Below are positions 19,249-33,016 of a stretch of 64,000 bases of DNA, one piece after another. The stretch is from Panagrolaimus kolymaensis (lineage: Eukaryota; Nematoda; Chromadorea; Rhabditida; Panagrolaimidae), in NCBI GenBank assembly GCA_028622995.1, contig JAJQJQ010000052.1, positions 558,001 through 622,000 on the forward strand. The letters are read 5' to 3'. Numbering within the stretch: position 1 is the stretch's first letter; the number at the start of each line of letters is the position of its first letter. The notes beneath the pieces were generated by a model that ran no database searches, was not told the DNA's origin, and saw only the letters and a list, made by a program, of their open reading frames with translations. A program made the translations under genes and the position numbers.

Positions 19249-22069
19249 TTATTTGTTATACCATTATCAGAAATAAGTTTCAAAGAAGCAAATTTGGAAA
19301 GATCAAAAGCTGTTACGGTTAAAATTGCTTTAAGATTATTTCCAAGTGAATAATAAGTTGTATTATGAGTTAAAGGTTTAACATTAGGTGTTCCATAATA
19401 ATTCGTTTCATAATATGATTTCATAGGTTTTAAAAATTCTATTAATCTATCAGGTTTATAAAATTCTAAAAGAACGCTTGAGTTTGGTGGAATTATTAAT
19501 GAATATGATAATGCATTCAAAGTCATTTGACCCCAAAGATGTTCAGTGTTTTTACTATTAAAAAAATATGTATGTACAATTTTTTTTTCATTCGTTTTTG
19601 AGTTTACAGCAACAAAAAAAGAACCTACTTAAATTTAAATATTTCTGTCGAATTTTTTATTGCATTATTATAAAGTACGACATTATCATTTACAGATGTG
19701 GTCCATACTTTTCTTATAAAATCGAACATTATTTAATATTGTTACAAAACAATGTCTATTTGGACGTGAAATCATTGATAAACCTACATGGGCTTTGTTA
19801 ATATCCATAATATTTATAAAATTATTGCTAAAAATGTAATCAATCAAGTGTTCTAAAAACTTTTTTTTATGATAATATGTTTTTCAAATTTTTAAACATA
19901 CGTTTTTTTGCTCGAATAGTTATTTCAAAGTATTCATTTTCACATTGTATATGCTTGTAAATAGCTACAAAAGATTCTAATTTTGTGACAGAACTGAAAA
20001 ACAACAACAAAAAAACTTAGTTCGTTTACGAAAAAATAAAACAGCTAAAAAGACCTAAGCAAGCAACACAAAACAAAAATTATTACTTGTGTCGATCTAA
20101 TTGCTTAATTGAAGTTAATTTTTCATTATCAAATATTGTAATGCATTCTATCATTTCATTAATATTAGATGTCCCATAAATAAATTCTAAATAATCACCT
20201 TCCTCAATTAAATCTTTAGTTAGTTTTAACGCCACGAAGGAATTATTTTTCATTTCATGATTTCTTAAAGTATGTGAAGGATTTTTATTTGATCTTTCTA
20301 TTTTTGTCATATCCGATGGTGCTAAAAAAGAAAAACATTTTGATAAACCAAAATGTTTATTCAAAATTCGCTTTTACCTTTAAAAGAAGTAATCGATATT
20401 CTTAAACGTCCAACTTTAGGCACAACTCTCAAGCTTTAAATTTTAAGGTTTAGTCTATTAAAAAAATTTTAAGTATGCATACCAAAGAGCTGTAGAAGGT
20501 ATGGGTTCACATTCGGTATCATTAATTGGTAATGGCATCTTCGATTTAAAAATAAGTGTTAATGTTCGATTTGGTACTATCAAAACGCTTTGAGGTTTAT
20601 TCTCCATTCCTGTGACATTCATTAAATATTTTTCATCGGTTTTAACAATAAAATTATCCATTGAAGCAAATTGAGGATAAGCTTCTAATAAAATATGATT
20701 TTTTGGGCATTCTTTATCCATAGTTACCTAAACAAAAAAAGTTTTAAAAACTTTCAAACAAAAATAAGTCGATGATTGTGTTACTTCGATTTTGCATGAA
20801 AGATTGGCGCAATAATAAAAATTATTATTACCCATAATAGACATATTCTGTTCTCCAGTACATGGTAATACAATATTAGAATTTGCACATTTGCATTCTA
20901 AAATTTTTTTTTTTAAATTGTAACATCTAATTTTTAAAAATCTGAGGCTTTTACTATTTTTTGTTTAGTAATTTCTCATAAACTTCGCCCTCAAAATTTG
21001 AGTCACTTTTACATTTGTACCCCACAAAGATATCCATCAAACATTATGTTACATACCTACAATCTCAATTTCAATTATAAATTCTCTACTGTTTACGCTT
21101 CCATCACTTATAAATTCCCAAGTTATTTTTCTTGCTGTATCATTAGGCAAAAATACTTTATAACCCGTATTTGTAAATTCCATGGGAAAAAATAATCGAT
21201 CATCTTCATAAAATCTCAATAAATCAATATTTTTTTCCATCTTTAAAAGCTTCGTATTAACAAATAATTGATGATTTGGTGGAATGATAATACTTTCTCG
21301 GCACATTGTATTATCTGAATAACCATCAACCTTTGTTTCCCAAACATATTTATTACTTCCAATTTTTGTAAACATGCAACTATTATTTGAGAAAATTTTA
21401 CACGCTTTTATAATACTTATTTCAGCTGAAAACCATGTATTTTGTATTTCACCATTTTCATTTGTGGTGGTTGTATACGATATTAATAACTGGTTAGTAT
21501 TGTAATAATAAGGCCCTTCTCTAAAAAAATTTTTAGTTTTAAATTAAAGTTTAAAATTCATATTTTAATTTTTACCCAAAAATAAATTCTTGTGAATTAT
21601 TTGAAAAAATTGATAATTTTGCTGTAATAGTGAGAACATTAACCTTAAATTCATATCCTTCAGGCGCAATAAATTCCCATAAACATTTTTTTTCATTTTT
21701 TGGTGGAAAAATAAAACTAAAATATGAAGAACGAATATACAAAATTAGGGATGTATTTGTAAAAGCAAAAGGTTCTCTCCTAGCGAGGGGACAATTATTA
21801 TCATCAGGTTTTGCCATTTCATATGTTACAAAACCTTGAAATCCTTCCCATTAAGTTGTTTGATTTGTTAAAAATGAAAATTCCAAATAACTATTATTGG
21901 TTTGAAAAAATTATTATCATCATCTTTTCTTGAATATAATCTAAACGAATTAGTTGATAAAAGCTATATAAAAATATTGATATCTGTTTATTTACGTGTA
22001 TATTCCATCAGCAACTTGCCATTTAGTATAATACCCATTGGTTAGAACAAAGAATAGTTCCATGTTTCC
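19249..22069 (-). pseudogene. CUB-like secreted protein locus, unit A (3' exon missing)
   Basis: Exons that join in phase are about 21576-21838, 21057-21520, 20785-20897, 20483-20727, 20378-20433, 20087-20321 and 19902-19993. Two more follow, one ending at 19852 and one at 19249-19554. Repeated blocks such as ESIIIPPNHQLFV, YSLIIPPNSSVLLEF and KKCLWEFIAPEGYEF resemble the nematode CUB-like domain. A frame break lies in the exon ending at 19852, and the upstream domain (to 22069) has a TAA and phase clashes. After 19249 the sequence runs into the Helitron, so the final exon found in unit B is lost here. Probably non-functional. Confidence 0.6.
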
Positions 22070-22827
22070 CTAAAATTGAAAAATGAAATTTATTATTTTC
22101 CTATTTTTTTTTTGTTTGATAATTGATAACACGGATATGGGTGGCGGGATTAAGAAAATTCGTATAACTTACTTTATTTACATCACCTTTGACTGTTAGC
22201 TTACAAAGCTCTTTTATACAATGCCTTACATCCAACTGGAATCAATTTCACCGTTTGTGACCGTTTGTGACCGTTTGAAACCGTTTGTTTCAATTCTTGA
22301 AAGAGTTAATATAATCTGTTTCTTTTATATATGAAGAATTTCCAACACTTGTTAAACCAATAAGTAATATATTTGTTTTTTGACGATTCATTTTATAATA
22401 TCCTTGAAAAACAAGGAAACTAATTTAAATTCGATCTTAATTTCAAAAAATGGAAATGCCGATTAAATTCTTTTTACAAATATGAAAAATGAATAACTTT
22501 AAAGGGACATGTAAAAATTAGCAGCGGATGCAAAACGAATCGAAGAAGTATTTATATTTATTAATGCAGTAGCTAATTATCTTTTTTTAATCAATCATTC
22601 AGTGCTGCAATCTCTTACGTAATGTAAGATTCACTCTTTGAAAAGGATAAGTAATGGGAATTCAAAACAAAAAATCATGAAAAATGCATAATTATGTTTT
22701 TTGGACAAACAAGTCTGCAAAACAAAGGAAAACAGAGAAATGATTGTTATAAAAAATATTTATTATTAGAAACTCATTTAAATATTAATATTATTACATA
22801 CAAATACAAAAACGGAGAAATACAAAT
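22070..22827. other. spacer with minisatellite and 3' flank of copy 5
   Basis: It holds the accgtttgtg array (22249-22290), the P-loop fragment (listed separately) and the conserved 3' flank of the family A gene. No other gene is seen. Confidence 0.6.
22290..22391 (-). pseudogene. P-loop NTPase N-terminal fragment 2
   Basis: A 33-codon frame begins MNRQKTNILLIGLTSVGNSS. Walker A Lys is replaced by Asn (GNSS instead of GKS). It ends in TGA with no further GTPase motifs. Confidence 0.55.
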
Positions 22828-24957
22828 TCAAACTCCACATTTTCGCTTCTTTTTCTTTTTGGAAGATTTTTCACTGATGACTACTTTGTTTTCAGTTGCG
22901 GCTGCTTCTTTTGATGGACCATTTGATTTTGAATTTGACCGTTTTTCTTCTGAATTGTTTGGTGTTGAATTTGTATTAACGTGTTTGACATCGTTGAAAC
23001 AATCAGAATTCATTACAGACGCAGCATCAATTCCGTTGGCTGGATACCCAAAAGCATTTCGTTCTTCGATGGATGAGTTACGCTTCCAAAATCGCAATTC
23101 ACGACTAAAAAATAAGAATATTTAGTTAAAATAAGAATAAGCACAAAAAATACCGAAATATTGCAAGAGCATGACGTCGAGTTTCATCTTGATGATTGAG
23201 CGAGAAACCAACAACGAGCAATAAAGCCATGGAATATTTTTGAAGATGTTCTTCGTCGACAGGGATGAAATGGCCAAATTCAAGAGCAAAACATGTGAAC
23301 CGGATGTATTCAGGAGTGTCAGGTTGTTGAAGGTAAGTTCGAGTTGCTTTTGACAATTTCATTGCTCTACCATCTTCGTTAAATTTGAGACCATGTTCTT
23401 TGAGTTTTTCGATTGCTTTTTCTCTAAAAAAAGAAACGAAGAGATAAAGTTGTTATTGAATCCAAAAAATAAACATACACAAGTTGATTGATAGTGATAA
23501 AGATGTCACCGACGTAGTTACAAAGGAGCGAGATTTCAACGCTGAGAAGCTTCTTCTTTGGATTAGGTTTATAATCCCTAAAAAATAATGATGACTTTAA
23601 TCTTGTAAAAATAAAAATTTACTTTGCCAATGAATCAGCCATTTTCTTTCCAATCAAGCCACTTCTTGCCATGGATTTATAATGAGCTTCGTATGCCGTA
23701 TTCTTGTTGAGGGATCTTTGAGATTCAACACTATCCTTGAATCTACCACGCATTCTACTACCAGAGCTTCCAGATGTTGTTCTAAAAGGATGTAACCAAC
23801 GATTTTGTTGTTTTTTGAGTTTCTTTGGAGCTTCATGTTCGACGATAGGTTCTTTAGACTCTGTAATAAGAGGAGCAGGTAGAAAAGGTGGTGGAGGTTC
23901 TTCGGTAGCTTCAGTAGTTTCCTTTCTTGGCTTTGATTCAGTCGGTTTGATTTCCTTTGGAACTATCTTTGGATCTTCTTTTGTAACTTTAGGATGAGGA
24001 GCACCGAGATTCTTTGTTTCTTTCCCTTTTGGAGGTTGTTTCACTTCTTTCATTTCTGGTTGAACTTTTGCCACTTCTTTGACTTTTTCAGGAGCTTCTT
24101 CTTTGACAGACTCAATAACGACCACTTCTTTCAAATCTTGATTCAAAGCTTGTTTCTTCTTCTTGTTCGCCCTTTTTCTGTAGCATACGACAGCGCTAAA
24201 ATGTTTGATGTTATTAGAAGCATATACATAGAAAACATACACAACGATGATAATGATGAGGATGACCACAACAGCAACAACGATGCAAACAATCAAAATA
24301 GTCGATCCATTTGTAGTTGAAGCTTCAGTTGACGATGAGAGAATGGAAGTTGAAGACGAAGATGTTGTTGTTGCAAGAATCGGTGGAACATAAATCTTAG
24401 CGTTGAGGATTGTTACTGAACATGATGATGGAGAAGCTTTACGAACATCGATCGTTATGACGTTATCTTTATCAAAAGCAGGATTACAGCTGTTATCAGG
24501 ATCACCACAATATGACGCTTGAGGATATTGCATATGAATATTAGGACAATTTTTAGTAAGATCTTTTGGGAGGTTGCGAGTTATCAATTTTATTCTGCTT
24601 TTATCACCTTCGAGTTGAAATCCACAAAAATTTGGTTGACATAGATCAGCCGCAACTTTGTCAAATTTTGAAGAATTGTAACAAAACAAAACTCTGAAAA
24701 TTATGCTTAGAAATTGATCAACAAAAGTGAAAAACTTACTTTCCCTCACAACTCGGTAAATCAACATGAACATCCAAAAGACCATTTGCAAGAACCAATT
24801 GAACAATTCCAGGAGACATAAGTTTCACATCATTTCCAATTTCTTCCACGTAAGGGTTATCAGCCATGAGTTCATTTGAATCATAAGAAGAGAGAACCGA
24901 TTGATAATTCAGAATGAAGATGACGAAGAGAAAAACCAAGAACGATGAAATACGCAT
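22828..24957 (-). CDS. family A receptor-like protein, copy 5 (divergent ectodomain)
   Basis: Exons are 24740-24957, 23623-24693, 23479-23577, 23154-23423 and 22828-23104, giving 644 residues. The ectodomain is the most different of the array: DLPSCEGK at the exon 1-2 junction, then NFCGFQLEGDKSRIKLI, then NCPNIHMQYPQASYCGD, before rejoining the common core (CNPAFDKDNVITIDV). The exon 2 acceptor is TTTTCAG instead of GATTTTAG. The tail from the membrane helix onward is the ordinary type. A Lys-Lys-Gln-Gln segment precedes NRWLHPF, with Leu instead of Val. Confidence 0.87.
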
Positions 24958-25453
24958 TTTTGATTTCTTTTGATGACCACCGATTGCGAAAGTTTCAAAA
25001 ACTTGGAAATGAAGGATTTTGAGCTTTTATATTTAATCATAGTAAATTTTGAACGAACTTTGATAAATGCAAAAATATCAAAATTTGAATAAATAAAATG
25101 GAAATGAAAACTTTTTGAGAGAACGAAAAGAATGAATGTTATCAAACTTTTCCCGCCATTTTTTCTAAATGCAAGGGAATCGTGTTTGAGGCTTTCGGTG
25201 GATTGTTGTTCAAAGGAGTTGGTTCAGATTTTGTAAACTAAATTGTAAACTGCTTTAAAACTTTATATTCTTGTAGAAAGATGGAAAACAAAAAATATTA
25301 AATAGTTTTTTTGCACCGATAAATTTAGCTTCTTGTGTTGTTGTTTCAAATGCTTTTTTGTAGTGTTTCGTTTATCATTATTTTTTTTTATAAATACAAT
25401 TTTATTTAAGCATTTATTCCATATAATAGTTTACAAATTATAAATAAATGTTT
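24958..25453. promoter_or_regulatory. upstream region of copy 5 and 3' flank of lysozyme remnant 2
   Basis: The TATA box is at 25024-25031 and the E2F-like site at 25149-25157, minus strand. From about 25200 the sequence is the common 3' flank of the lysozyme loci. No gene. Confidence 0.5.
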
Positions 25454-26169
25454 TCATGGGCGCCAACTTCTGTTCATCGTAACATTACATTGTGGAGAAA
25501 TAAAGTCATTAGTAAATTGATGAATTGTAGGAAATATCCAACCACCAAAAGCTTCAAATTCGCTAAAATCCTGGAATGAAATTTTTTACATATAAAAAAA
25601 GAATAATCTTATAGGTATTATTTAATTCTTCTTTATCATTATATCGAGGCCACCATAATAATTTATCTGCAACACCTTTCCATTCAGCTCCCACAATTTT
25701 ATTCCAACTTGAAAATTGGGTATAAATTCCAATATTTTTAATTAAAGCTTCAGCTTGTATTTTAAGATCAGTAATAAAATCATTGATTATTAATTTTATC
25801 GACTGGCCAATATCCATTATAATCTTGTATATCAATCCAAATGGTTCCAATTTGTCCACCTTTCGCTGATAAATGTTTAAGAGTTTTTTCCATTTGTTTA
25901 CTCGCTGATGGACAATCTTCTTTTAAGCATGGAAAAATAAATCCATCAACAAATTTCCATCCAGCCTTTCGAGCATTTTTAATGTTTTGAATTCCATTTT
26001 CATCGATTTCACCTTTCGATTCATACACGCGACCAATATAAAATGAATAACCATTTTTTTCAAGGCATTTAAAATCTTCTACCGAAACTTTATGAGTCGT
26101 ATCAAAGCCATAAGCTGCTTCGACAGAAAAATATAAAAGCGCAAATATAAAAATAGAAAAAAGCATCAT
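25454..26169 (-). pseudogene. GH25 lysozyme remnant 2 (frameshift, lost donor)
   Basis: It matches lysozyme gene 1 but has one extra base near 25782, which shifts the frame inside WPVDKINNQ. The exon 1 donor GTAAAT has become TTAAAT, so exon 2 (25454-25570, ending in WRP) cannot be joined. Both lesions make it a pseudogene. Its 5' flank differs from those of the other three: it is not next to a family A gene. Confidence 0.85.
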
Positions 26170-26183
26170 TTTTTAAAAAGCAT

Positions 26184-26546
26184 GCGAAAAGAAATACATA
26201 CGTTAATGCTCTGATAAAATGCAATGCGTTTGAAATTTCTTTAAATAGTAAGTATTATTGCTTTTTAGAGATTCAAGAATCAAAAACCTATTTTTAACTT
26301 ATTATTTTTAGCAGGTTTCAAGTCTTAAACAACGAACCTTTCTCATGCTTATCAGCTAGGTGTTTAAACAACAAGTTGGACAAAAATAAACAAACGTTAA
26401 AAAACAAATTAAAACTTACGAAATTTTTTTATTTAGCAGCATCCAACATTAGTTAGGCTGGTGGATGCATTTAAATTTACTCAATTTTTTAGCTTTGTTC
26501 AAGAATATTGGTTTTAGTAATAAAATTTATTGATTAAATAACATCT
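26184..26546. other. unique spacer between the duplicated units
   Basis: AT-rich and without a gene. It separates the lysozyme remnant from the last exon of the CUB-like locus. Confidence 0.5.
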
Positions 26547-29500
26547 TTAGTTCATGACAAGATAATTGCAAAAAAATCTAAGTTCAACATTAATTTTTTT
26601 TAATTTCATTAATGCTAGTGCAACTTTTTGATTTTTCATCACTTCAATATTCAACATTGCACCTTTATATTTAGTTTTAGGCTCCTGAAAACTAAAAAGG
26701 AAGAAGCTGTGAGTTGTTGAATTTATTTCAAGCGTTTCATTTACACGTGTAAAACTAAAAATGAAAAAAGAAATGATTAATAAATTCGCAAGTAATATCC
26801 AGAATTTTTACTTATTTGTTATACCATTATCAGAAATAAGTTTCAAAGAAGCAAATTTGGAAAGATCAAAAGCTGTTACGGTTAAAATTGCTTTAAGATT
26901 ATTTCCAAGTGAATAATAAGTTGTATTATGAGTTAAAGGTTTAACATTAGGTGTTCCATAATAATTCGTTTCATAATATGATTTCATAGGTTTTAAAAAT
27001 TCTATTAATCTATCAGGTTTATAAAATTCTAAAAGAACGCTTGAGTTTGGTGGAATTATTAATGAATATGATAATGCATTCAAAGTCATTTGACCCCAAA
27101 GATGTTCAGTGTTTTTACTATTAAAAAAATATGTATGTACAATTTTTTTTTCATTCGTTTTTGAGTTTACAGCAACAAAAAAAGAACCTACTTAAATTTA
27201 AATATTTCTGTCGAATTTTTTATTGCATTATTATAAAGTACGACATTATCATTTACAGATGTGGTCCATACTTTTCTTATAAAATCGAACATTATTTAAT
27301 ATTGTTACAAAACAATGTCTATTTGGACGTGAAATCATTGATAAACCTACATGGGCTTTGTTAATATCCATAATATTTATAAAATTATTGCTAAAAATGT
27401 AATCAATCAAGTGTTCTAAAAACTTTTTTTTATGATAATATGTTTTTCAAATTTTTAAACATACGTTTTTTTGCTCGAATAGTTATTTCAAAGTATTCAT
27501 TTTCACATTGTATATGCTTGTAAATAGCTACAAAAGATTCTAATTTTGTGACAGAACTGAAAAACAACAACAAAAAAACTTAGTTCGTTTACGAAAAAAT
27601 AAAACAGCTAAAAAGACCTAAGCAAGCAACACAAAACAAAAATTATTACTTGTGTCGATCTAATTGCTTAATTGAAGTTAATTTTTCATTATCAAATATT
27701 GTAATGCATTCTATCATTTCATTAATATTAGATGTCCCATAAATAAATTCTAAATAATCACCTTCCTCAATTAAATCTTTAGTTAGTTTTAACGCCACGA
27801 AGGAATTATTTTTCATTTCATGATTTCTTAAAGTATGTGAAGGATTTTTATTTGATCTTTCTATTTTTGTCATATCCGATGGTGCTAAAAAAGAAAAACA
27901 TTTTGATAAACCAAAATGTTTATTCAAAATTCGCTTTTACCTTTAAAAGAAGTAATCGATATTCTTAAACGTCCAACTTTAGGCACAACTCTCAAGCTTT
28001 AAATTTTAAGGTTTAGTCTATTAAAAAAATTTTAAGTATGCATACCAAAGAGCTGTAGAAGGTATGGGTTCACATTCGGTATCATTAATTGGTAATGGCA
28101 TCTTCGATTTAAAAATAAGTGTTAATGTTCGATTTGGTACTATCAAAACGCTTTGAGGTTTATTCTCCATTCCTGTGACATTCATTAAATATTTTTCATC
28201 GGTTTTAACAATAAAATTATCCATTGAAGCAAATTGAGGATAAGCTTCTAATAAAATATGATTTTTTGGGCATTCTTTATCCATAGTTACCTAAACAAAA
28301 AAAGTTTTAAAAACTTTCAAACAAAAATAAGTCGATGATTGTGTTACTTCGATTTTGCATGAAAGATTGGCGCAATAATAAAAATTATTATTACCCATAA
28401 TAGACATATTCTGTTCTCCAGTACATGGTAATACAATATTAGAATTTGCACATTTGCATTCTAAAATTTTTTTTTTTAAATTGTAACATCTAATTTTTAA
28501 AAATCTGAGGCTTTTACTATTTTTTGTTTAGTAATTTCTCATAAACTTCGCCCTCAAAATTTGAGTCACTTTTACATTTGTACCCCACAAAGATATCCAT
28601 CAAACATTATGTTACATACCTACAATCTCAATTTCAATTATAAATCCTCTACTGTTTACGCTTCCATCACTTATAAATTCCCAAGTTATTTTTCTTGCTG
28701 TATCATTAGGCAAAAATACTTTATAACCCGTATTTGTAAATTCCATGGGAAAAAATAATCGATCATCTTCATAAAATCTCAATAAATCAATATTTTTTTC
28801 CATCTTTAAAAGCTTCGTATTAACAAATAATTGATGATTTGGTGGAATGATAATACTTTCTCGGCACATTGTATTATCTGAATAACCATCAACCTTTGTT
28901 TCCCAAACATATTTATTACTTCCAATTTTTGTAAACATGCAACTATTATTTGAGAAAATTTTACACGCTTTTATAATACTTATTTCAGCTGAAAACCATG
29001 TATTTTGTATTTCACCATTTTCATTTGTGGTGGTTGTATACGATATTAATAACTGGTTAGTATTGTAATAATAAGGCCCTTCTCTAAAAAAATTTTTAGT
29101 TTTAAATTAAAGTTTAAAATTCATATTTTAATTTTTACCCAAAAATAAATTCTTGTGAATTATTTGAAAAAATTGATAATTTTGCTGTAATAGTGAGAAC
29201 ATTAACCTTAAATTCATATCCTTCAGGCGCAATAAATTCCCATAAACATTTTTTTTCATTTTTTGGTGGAAAAATAAAACTAAAATATGAAGAACGAATA
29301 TACAAAATTAGGGATGTATTTGTAAAAGCAAAAGGTTCTCTCCTAGCGAGGGGACAATTATTATCATCAGGTTTTGCCATTTCATATGTTACAAAACCTT
29401 GAAATCCTTCCCATTAAGTTGTTTGATTTGTTAAAAATGAAAATTCCAAATAACTATTATTGGTTTGAAAAAATTATTATCATCATCTTTTCTTGAATAT

Positions 29501-29632
29501 AATCTAAACGAATTAGTTGATAAAAGCTATATAAAAATATTGATATCTGTTTATTTACGTGTATATTCCATTAGCAACTTGCCATTTAGTATAATACCCA
29601 TTGGTTAGAACAAAGAATAGTTCCATGTTTCC
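26547..29632 (-). pseudogene. CUB-like secreted protein locus, unit B (3' end present)
   Basis: The exons are those of unit A shifted by 7,563 bp (29139-29401, 28620-29083, 28348-28460, 28046-28290, 27941-27996, 27650-27884, 27465-27556, one ending at 27415, and 26812-27117). A last exon, 26547-26754, joins in phase and ends ALMKLKKINVELRF...VMN stop. The shared frame break in the eighth exon and the lesions in the most 5' domain remain, unless splicing there is unusual. It may be a partly decayed gene; no expression evidence is available. Confidence 0.55.
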
Positions 29633-30390
29633 CTAAAATTGAAAAATGAAATTTATTATTTTCCTATTTTTTTTTTGTTTGATAATTGATAACACGGATA
29701 TGGGTGGCGGGATTAAGAAAATTCGTATAACTTACTTTATTTACATCACCTTTGACTGTTAGCTTACAAAGCTCTTTTATACAATGCCTTACATCCAACT
29801 GGAATCAATTTCACCGTTTGTGACCGTTTGTGACCGTTTGAAACCGTTTGTTTCAATTCTTGAAAGAGTTAATATAATCTGTTTCTTTTATATATGAAGA
29901 ATTTCCAACACTTGTTAAACCAATAAGTAATATATTTGTTTTTTGACGATTCATTTTATAATATCCTTGAAAAACAAGGAAACTAATTTAAATTCGATCT
30001 TAATTTCAAAAAATGGAAATGCCGATTAAATTCTTTTTACAAATATGAAAAATGAATAACTTTAAAGGGACATGTAAAAATTAGCAGCGGATGCAAAACG
30101 AATCGAAGAAGTATTTATATTTATTAATGCAGTAGCTAATTATCTTTTTTTAATCAATCATTCAGTGCTGCAATCTCTTACGTAATGTAAGATTCACTCT
30201 TTGAAAAGGATAAGTAATGGGAATTCAAAACAAAAAATCATGAAAAATGCATAATTATGTTTTTTGGACAAACAAGTCTGCAAAACAAAGGAAAACAGAG
30301 AAATGATTGTTATAAAAAATATTTATTATTAGAAACTCATTTAAATATTAATATTATAACATACAAATACAAAAACGGAGAAATACAAAT
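29633..30390. other. spacer with minisatellite and 3' flank of copy 6
   Basis: Identical in layout to 22070-22827, with the accgtttgtg array at 29812-29853. No other gene besides the P-loop fragment. Confidence 0.6.
29853..29954 (-). pseudogene. P-loop NTPase N-terminal fragment 3
   Basis: Copy of fragment 2 in the second duplicated unit; same decayed GLTSVGNSS loop and TGA after 33 codons. Confidence 0.55.
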
Positions 30391-32520
30391 TCAAACTCCA
30401 CATTTTCGCTTCTTTTTCTTTTTGGAAGATTTTTCACTGATGACTACTTTGTTTTCAGTTGCGGCTGCTTCTTTTGATGGACCATTTGATTTTGAATTTG
30501 ACCGTTTTTCTTCTGAATTGTTTGGTGTTGAATTTGTATTAACGTGTTTGACATCGTTGAAACAATCAGAATTCATTACAGACGCAGCATCAATTCCGTT
30601 GGCTGGATACCCAAAAGCATTTCGTTCTTCGATGGATGAGTTACGCTTCCAAAATGGCAATTCACGACTAAAAAATAAGAATATTTAGTTAAAATAAGAA
30701 TAAGCACAAAAAATACCGAAATATTGCAAGAGCATGACGTCGAGTTTCATCTTGATGATTGAGCGAGAAACCAACAACGAGCAATAAAGCCATGGAATAT
30801 TTTTGAAGATGTTCTTCGTCGACAGGGATGAAATGGCCAAATTCAAGAGCAAAACATGTGAACCGGATGTATTCAGGAGTGTCAGGTTGTTGAAGGTAAG
30901 TTCGAGTTGCTTTTGACAATTTCATTGCTCTACCATCTTCGTTAAATTTGAGACCATGTTCTTTGAGTTTTTCGATTGCTTTTTCTCTAAAAAAAGAAAC
31001 GAAGAGATAAAGTTGTTATTGAATCCAAAAAATAAACATACACAAGTTGATTGATAGTGATAAAGATGTCACCGACGTAGTTACAAAGGAGCGAGATTTC
31101 AACGCTGAGAAGCTTCTTCTTTGGATTAGGTTTATAATCCCTAAAAAATAATGATGACTTTAATCTTGTAAAAATAAAAATTTACTTTGCCAATGAATCA
31201 GCCATTTTCTTTCCAATCAAGCCACTTCTTGCCATGGATTTATAATGAGCTTCGTATGCCGTATTCTTGTTGAGGGATCTTTGAGATTCAACACTATCCT
31301 TGAATCTACCACGCATTCTACTACCAGAGCTTCCAGATGTTGTTCTAAAAGGATGTAACCAACGATTTTGTTGTTTTTTGAGTTTCTTTGGAGCTTCATG
31401 TTCGACGATAGGTTCTTTAGACTCTGTAATAAGAGGAGCAGGTAGAAAAGGTGGTGGAGGTTCTTCGGTAGCTTCAGTAGTTTCCTTTCTTGGCTTTGAT
31501 TCAGTCGGTTTGATTTCCTTTGGAACTATCTTTGGATCTTCTTTTGTAACTTTAGGATGAGGAGCACCGAGATTCTTTGTTTCTTTCCCTTTTGGAGGTT
31601 GTTTCACTTCTTTCATTTCTGGTTGAACTTTTGCCACTTCTTTGACTTTTTCAGGAGCTTCTTCTTTGACAGACTCAATAACGACCACTTCTTTCAAATC
31701 TTGATTCAAAGCTTGTTTCTTCTTCTTGTTCGCCCTTTTTCTGTAGCATACGACAGCGCTAAAATGTTTGATGTTATTAGAAGCATATACATAGAAAACA
31801 TACACAACGATGATAATGATGAGGATGACCACAACAGCAACAACGATGCAAACAATCAAAATAGTCGATCCATTTGTAGTTGAAGCTTCAGTTGACGATG
31901 AGAGAATGGAAGTTGAAGACGAAGATGTTGTTGTTGCAAGAATCGGTGGAACATAAATCTTAGCGTTGAGGATTGTTACTGAACATGATGATGGAGAAGC
32001 TTTACGAACATCGATCGTTATGACGTTATCTTTATCAAAAGCAGGATTACAGCTGTTATCAGGATCACCACAATATGACGCTTGAGGATATTGCATATGA
32101 ATATTAGGACAATTTTTAGTAAGATCTTTTGGGAGGTTGCGAGTTATCAATTTTATTCTGCTTTTATCACCTTCGAGTTGAAATCCACAAAAATTTGGTT
32201 GACATAGATCAGCCGCAACTTTGTCAAATTTTGAAGAATTGTAACAAAACAAAACTCTGAAAATTATGCTTAGAAATTGATCAACAAAAGTGAAAAACTT
32301 ACTTTCCCTCACAACTCGGTAAATCAACATGAACATCCAAAAGACCATTTGCAAGAACCAATTGAACAATTCCAGGAGACATAAGTTTCACATCATTTCC
32401 AATTTCTTCCACGTAAGGGTTATCAGCCATGAGTTCATTTGAATCATAAGAAGAGAGAACCGATTGATAATTCAGAATGCAGATGACGAAGAGAAAAACC
32501 AAGAACGATGAAATACGCAT
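30391..32520 (-). CDS. family A receptor-like protein, copy 6 (twin of copy 5)
   Basis: Exons are 32303-32520, 31186-32256, 31042-31140, 30717-30986 and 30391-30667, giving 644 residues. It differs from copy 5 by very few residues: Cys for Phe in the signal peptide (VICILN) and Met or Leu for Arg at the exon 5 start (LPFWKR here, LRFWKR in copy 5). It is part of the 7,563-bp duplication and clearly recent. Confidence 0.87.
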
Positions 32521-33016
32521 TTTTGATTTCTTTTGATGACCACCGATTGCGAAAGTTTCAAAAACTTGGAAATGAAGGATTTTGAGCTTTTATATTTAAT
32601 CATAATAAATTTTGAACGAACTTTGATAAATGCAAAAATATCAAAATTTGAATAAATAAAATGGAAATGAAAACTTTTTGAGAGAACGAAAAGAATGAAT
32701 GTTATCAAACTTTTCCCGCCATTTTTTCTAAATGCAAGGGAATCGTGTTTGAGGCTTTCGGTGGATTGTTGTTCAAAGGAGTTGGTTCAGATTTTGTAAA
32801 CTAAATTGTAAACTGCTTTAAAACTTTATATTCTTGTAGAAAGATGGAAAACAAAAAATATTAAATAGTTTTTTTGCACCGATAAATTTAGCTTCTTGTG
32901 TTGTTGTTTCAAATGCTTTTTTGTAGTGTTTCGTTTATCATTATTTTTTTTTATAAATACAATTTTATTTAAGCATTTATTCCATATAATAGTTTACAAA
33001 TTATAAATAAATGTTT
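32521..33016. promoter_or_regulatory. upstream region of copy 6 and 3' flank of lysozyme 3
   Basis: TATA box at 32587-32594 and E2F-like site at 32712-32720, minus strand; the rest is the common lysozyme 3' flank. Confidence 0.5.
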
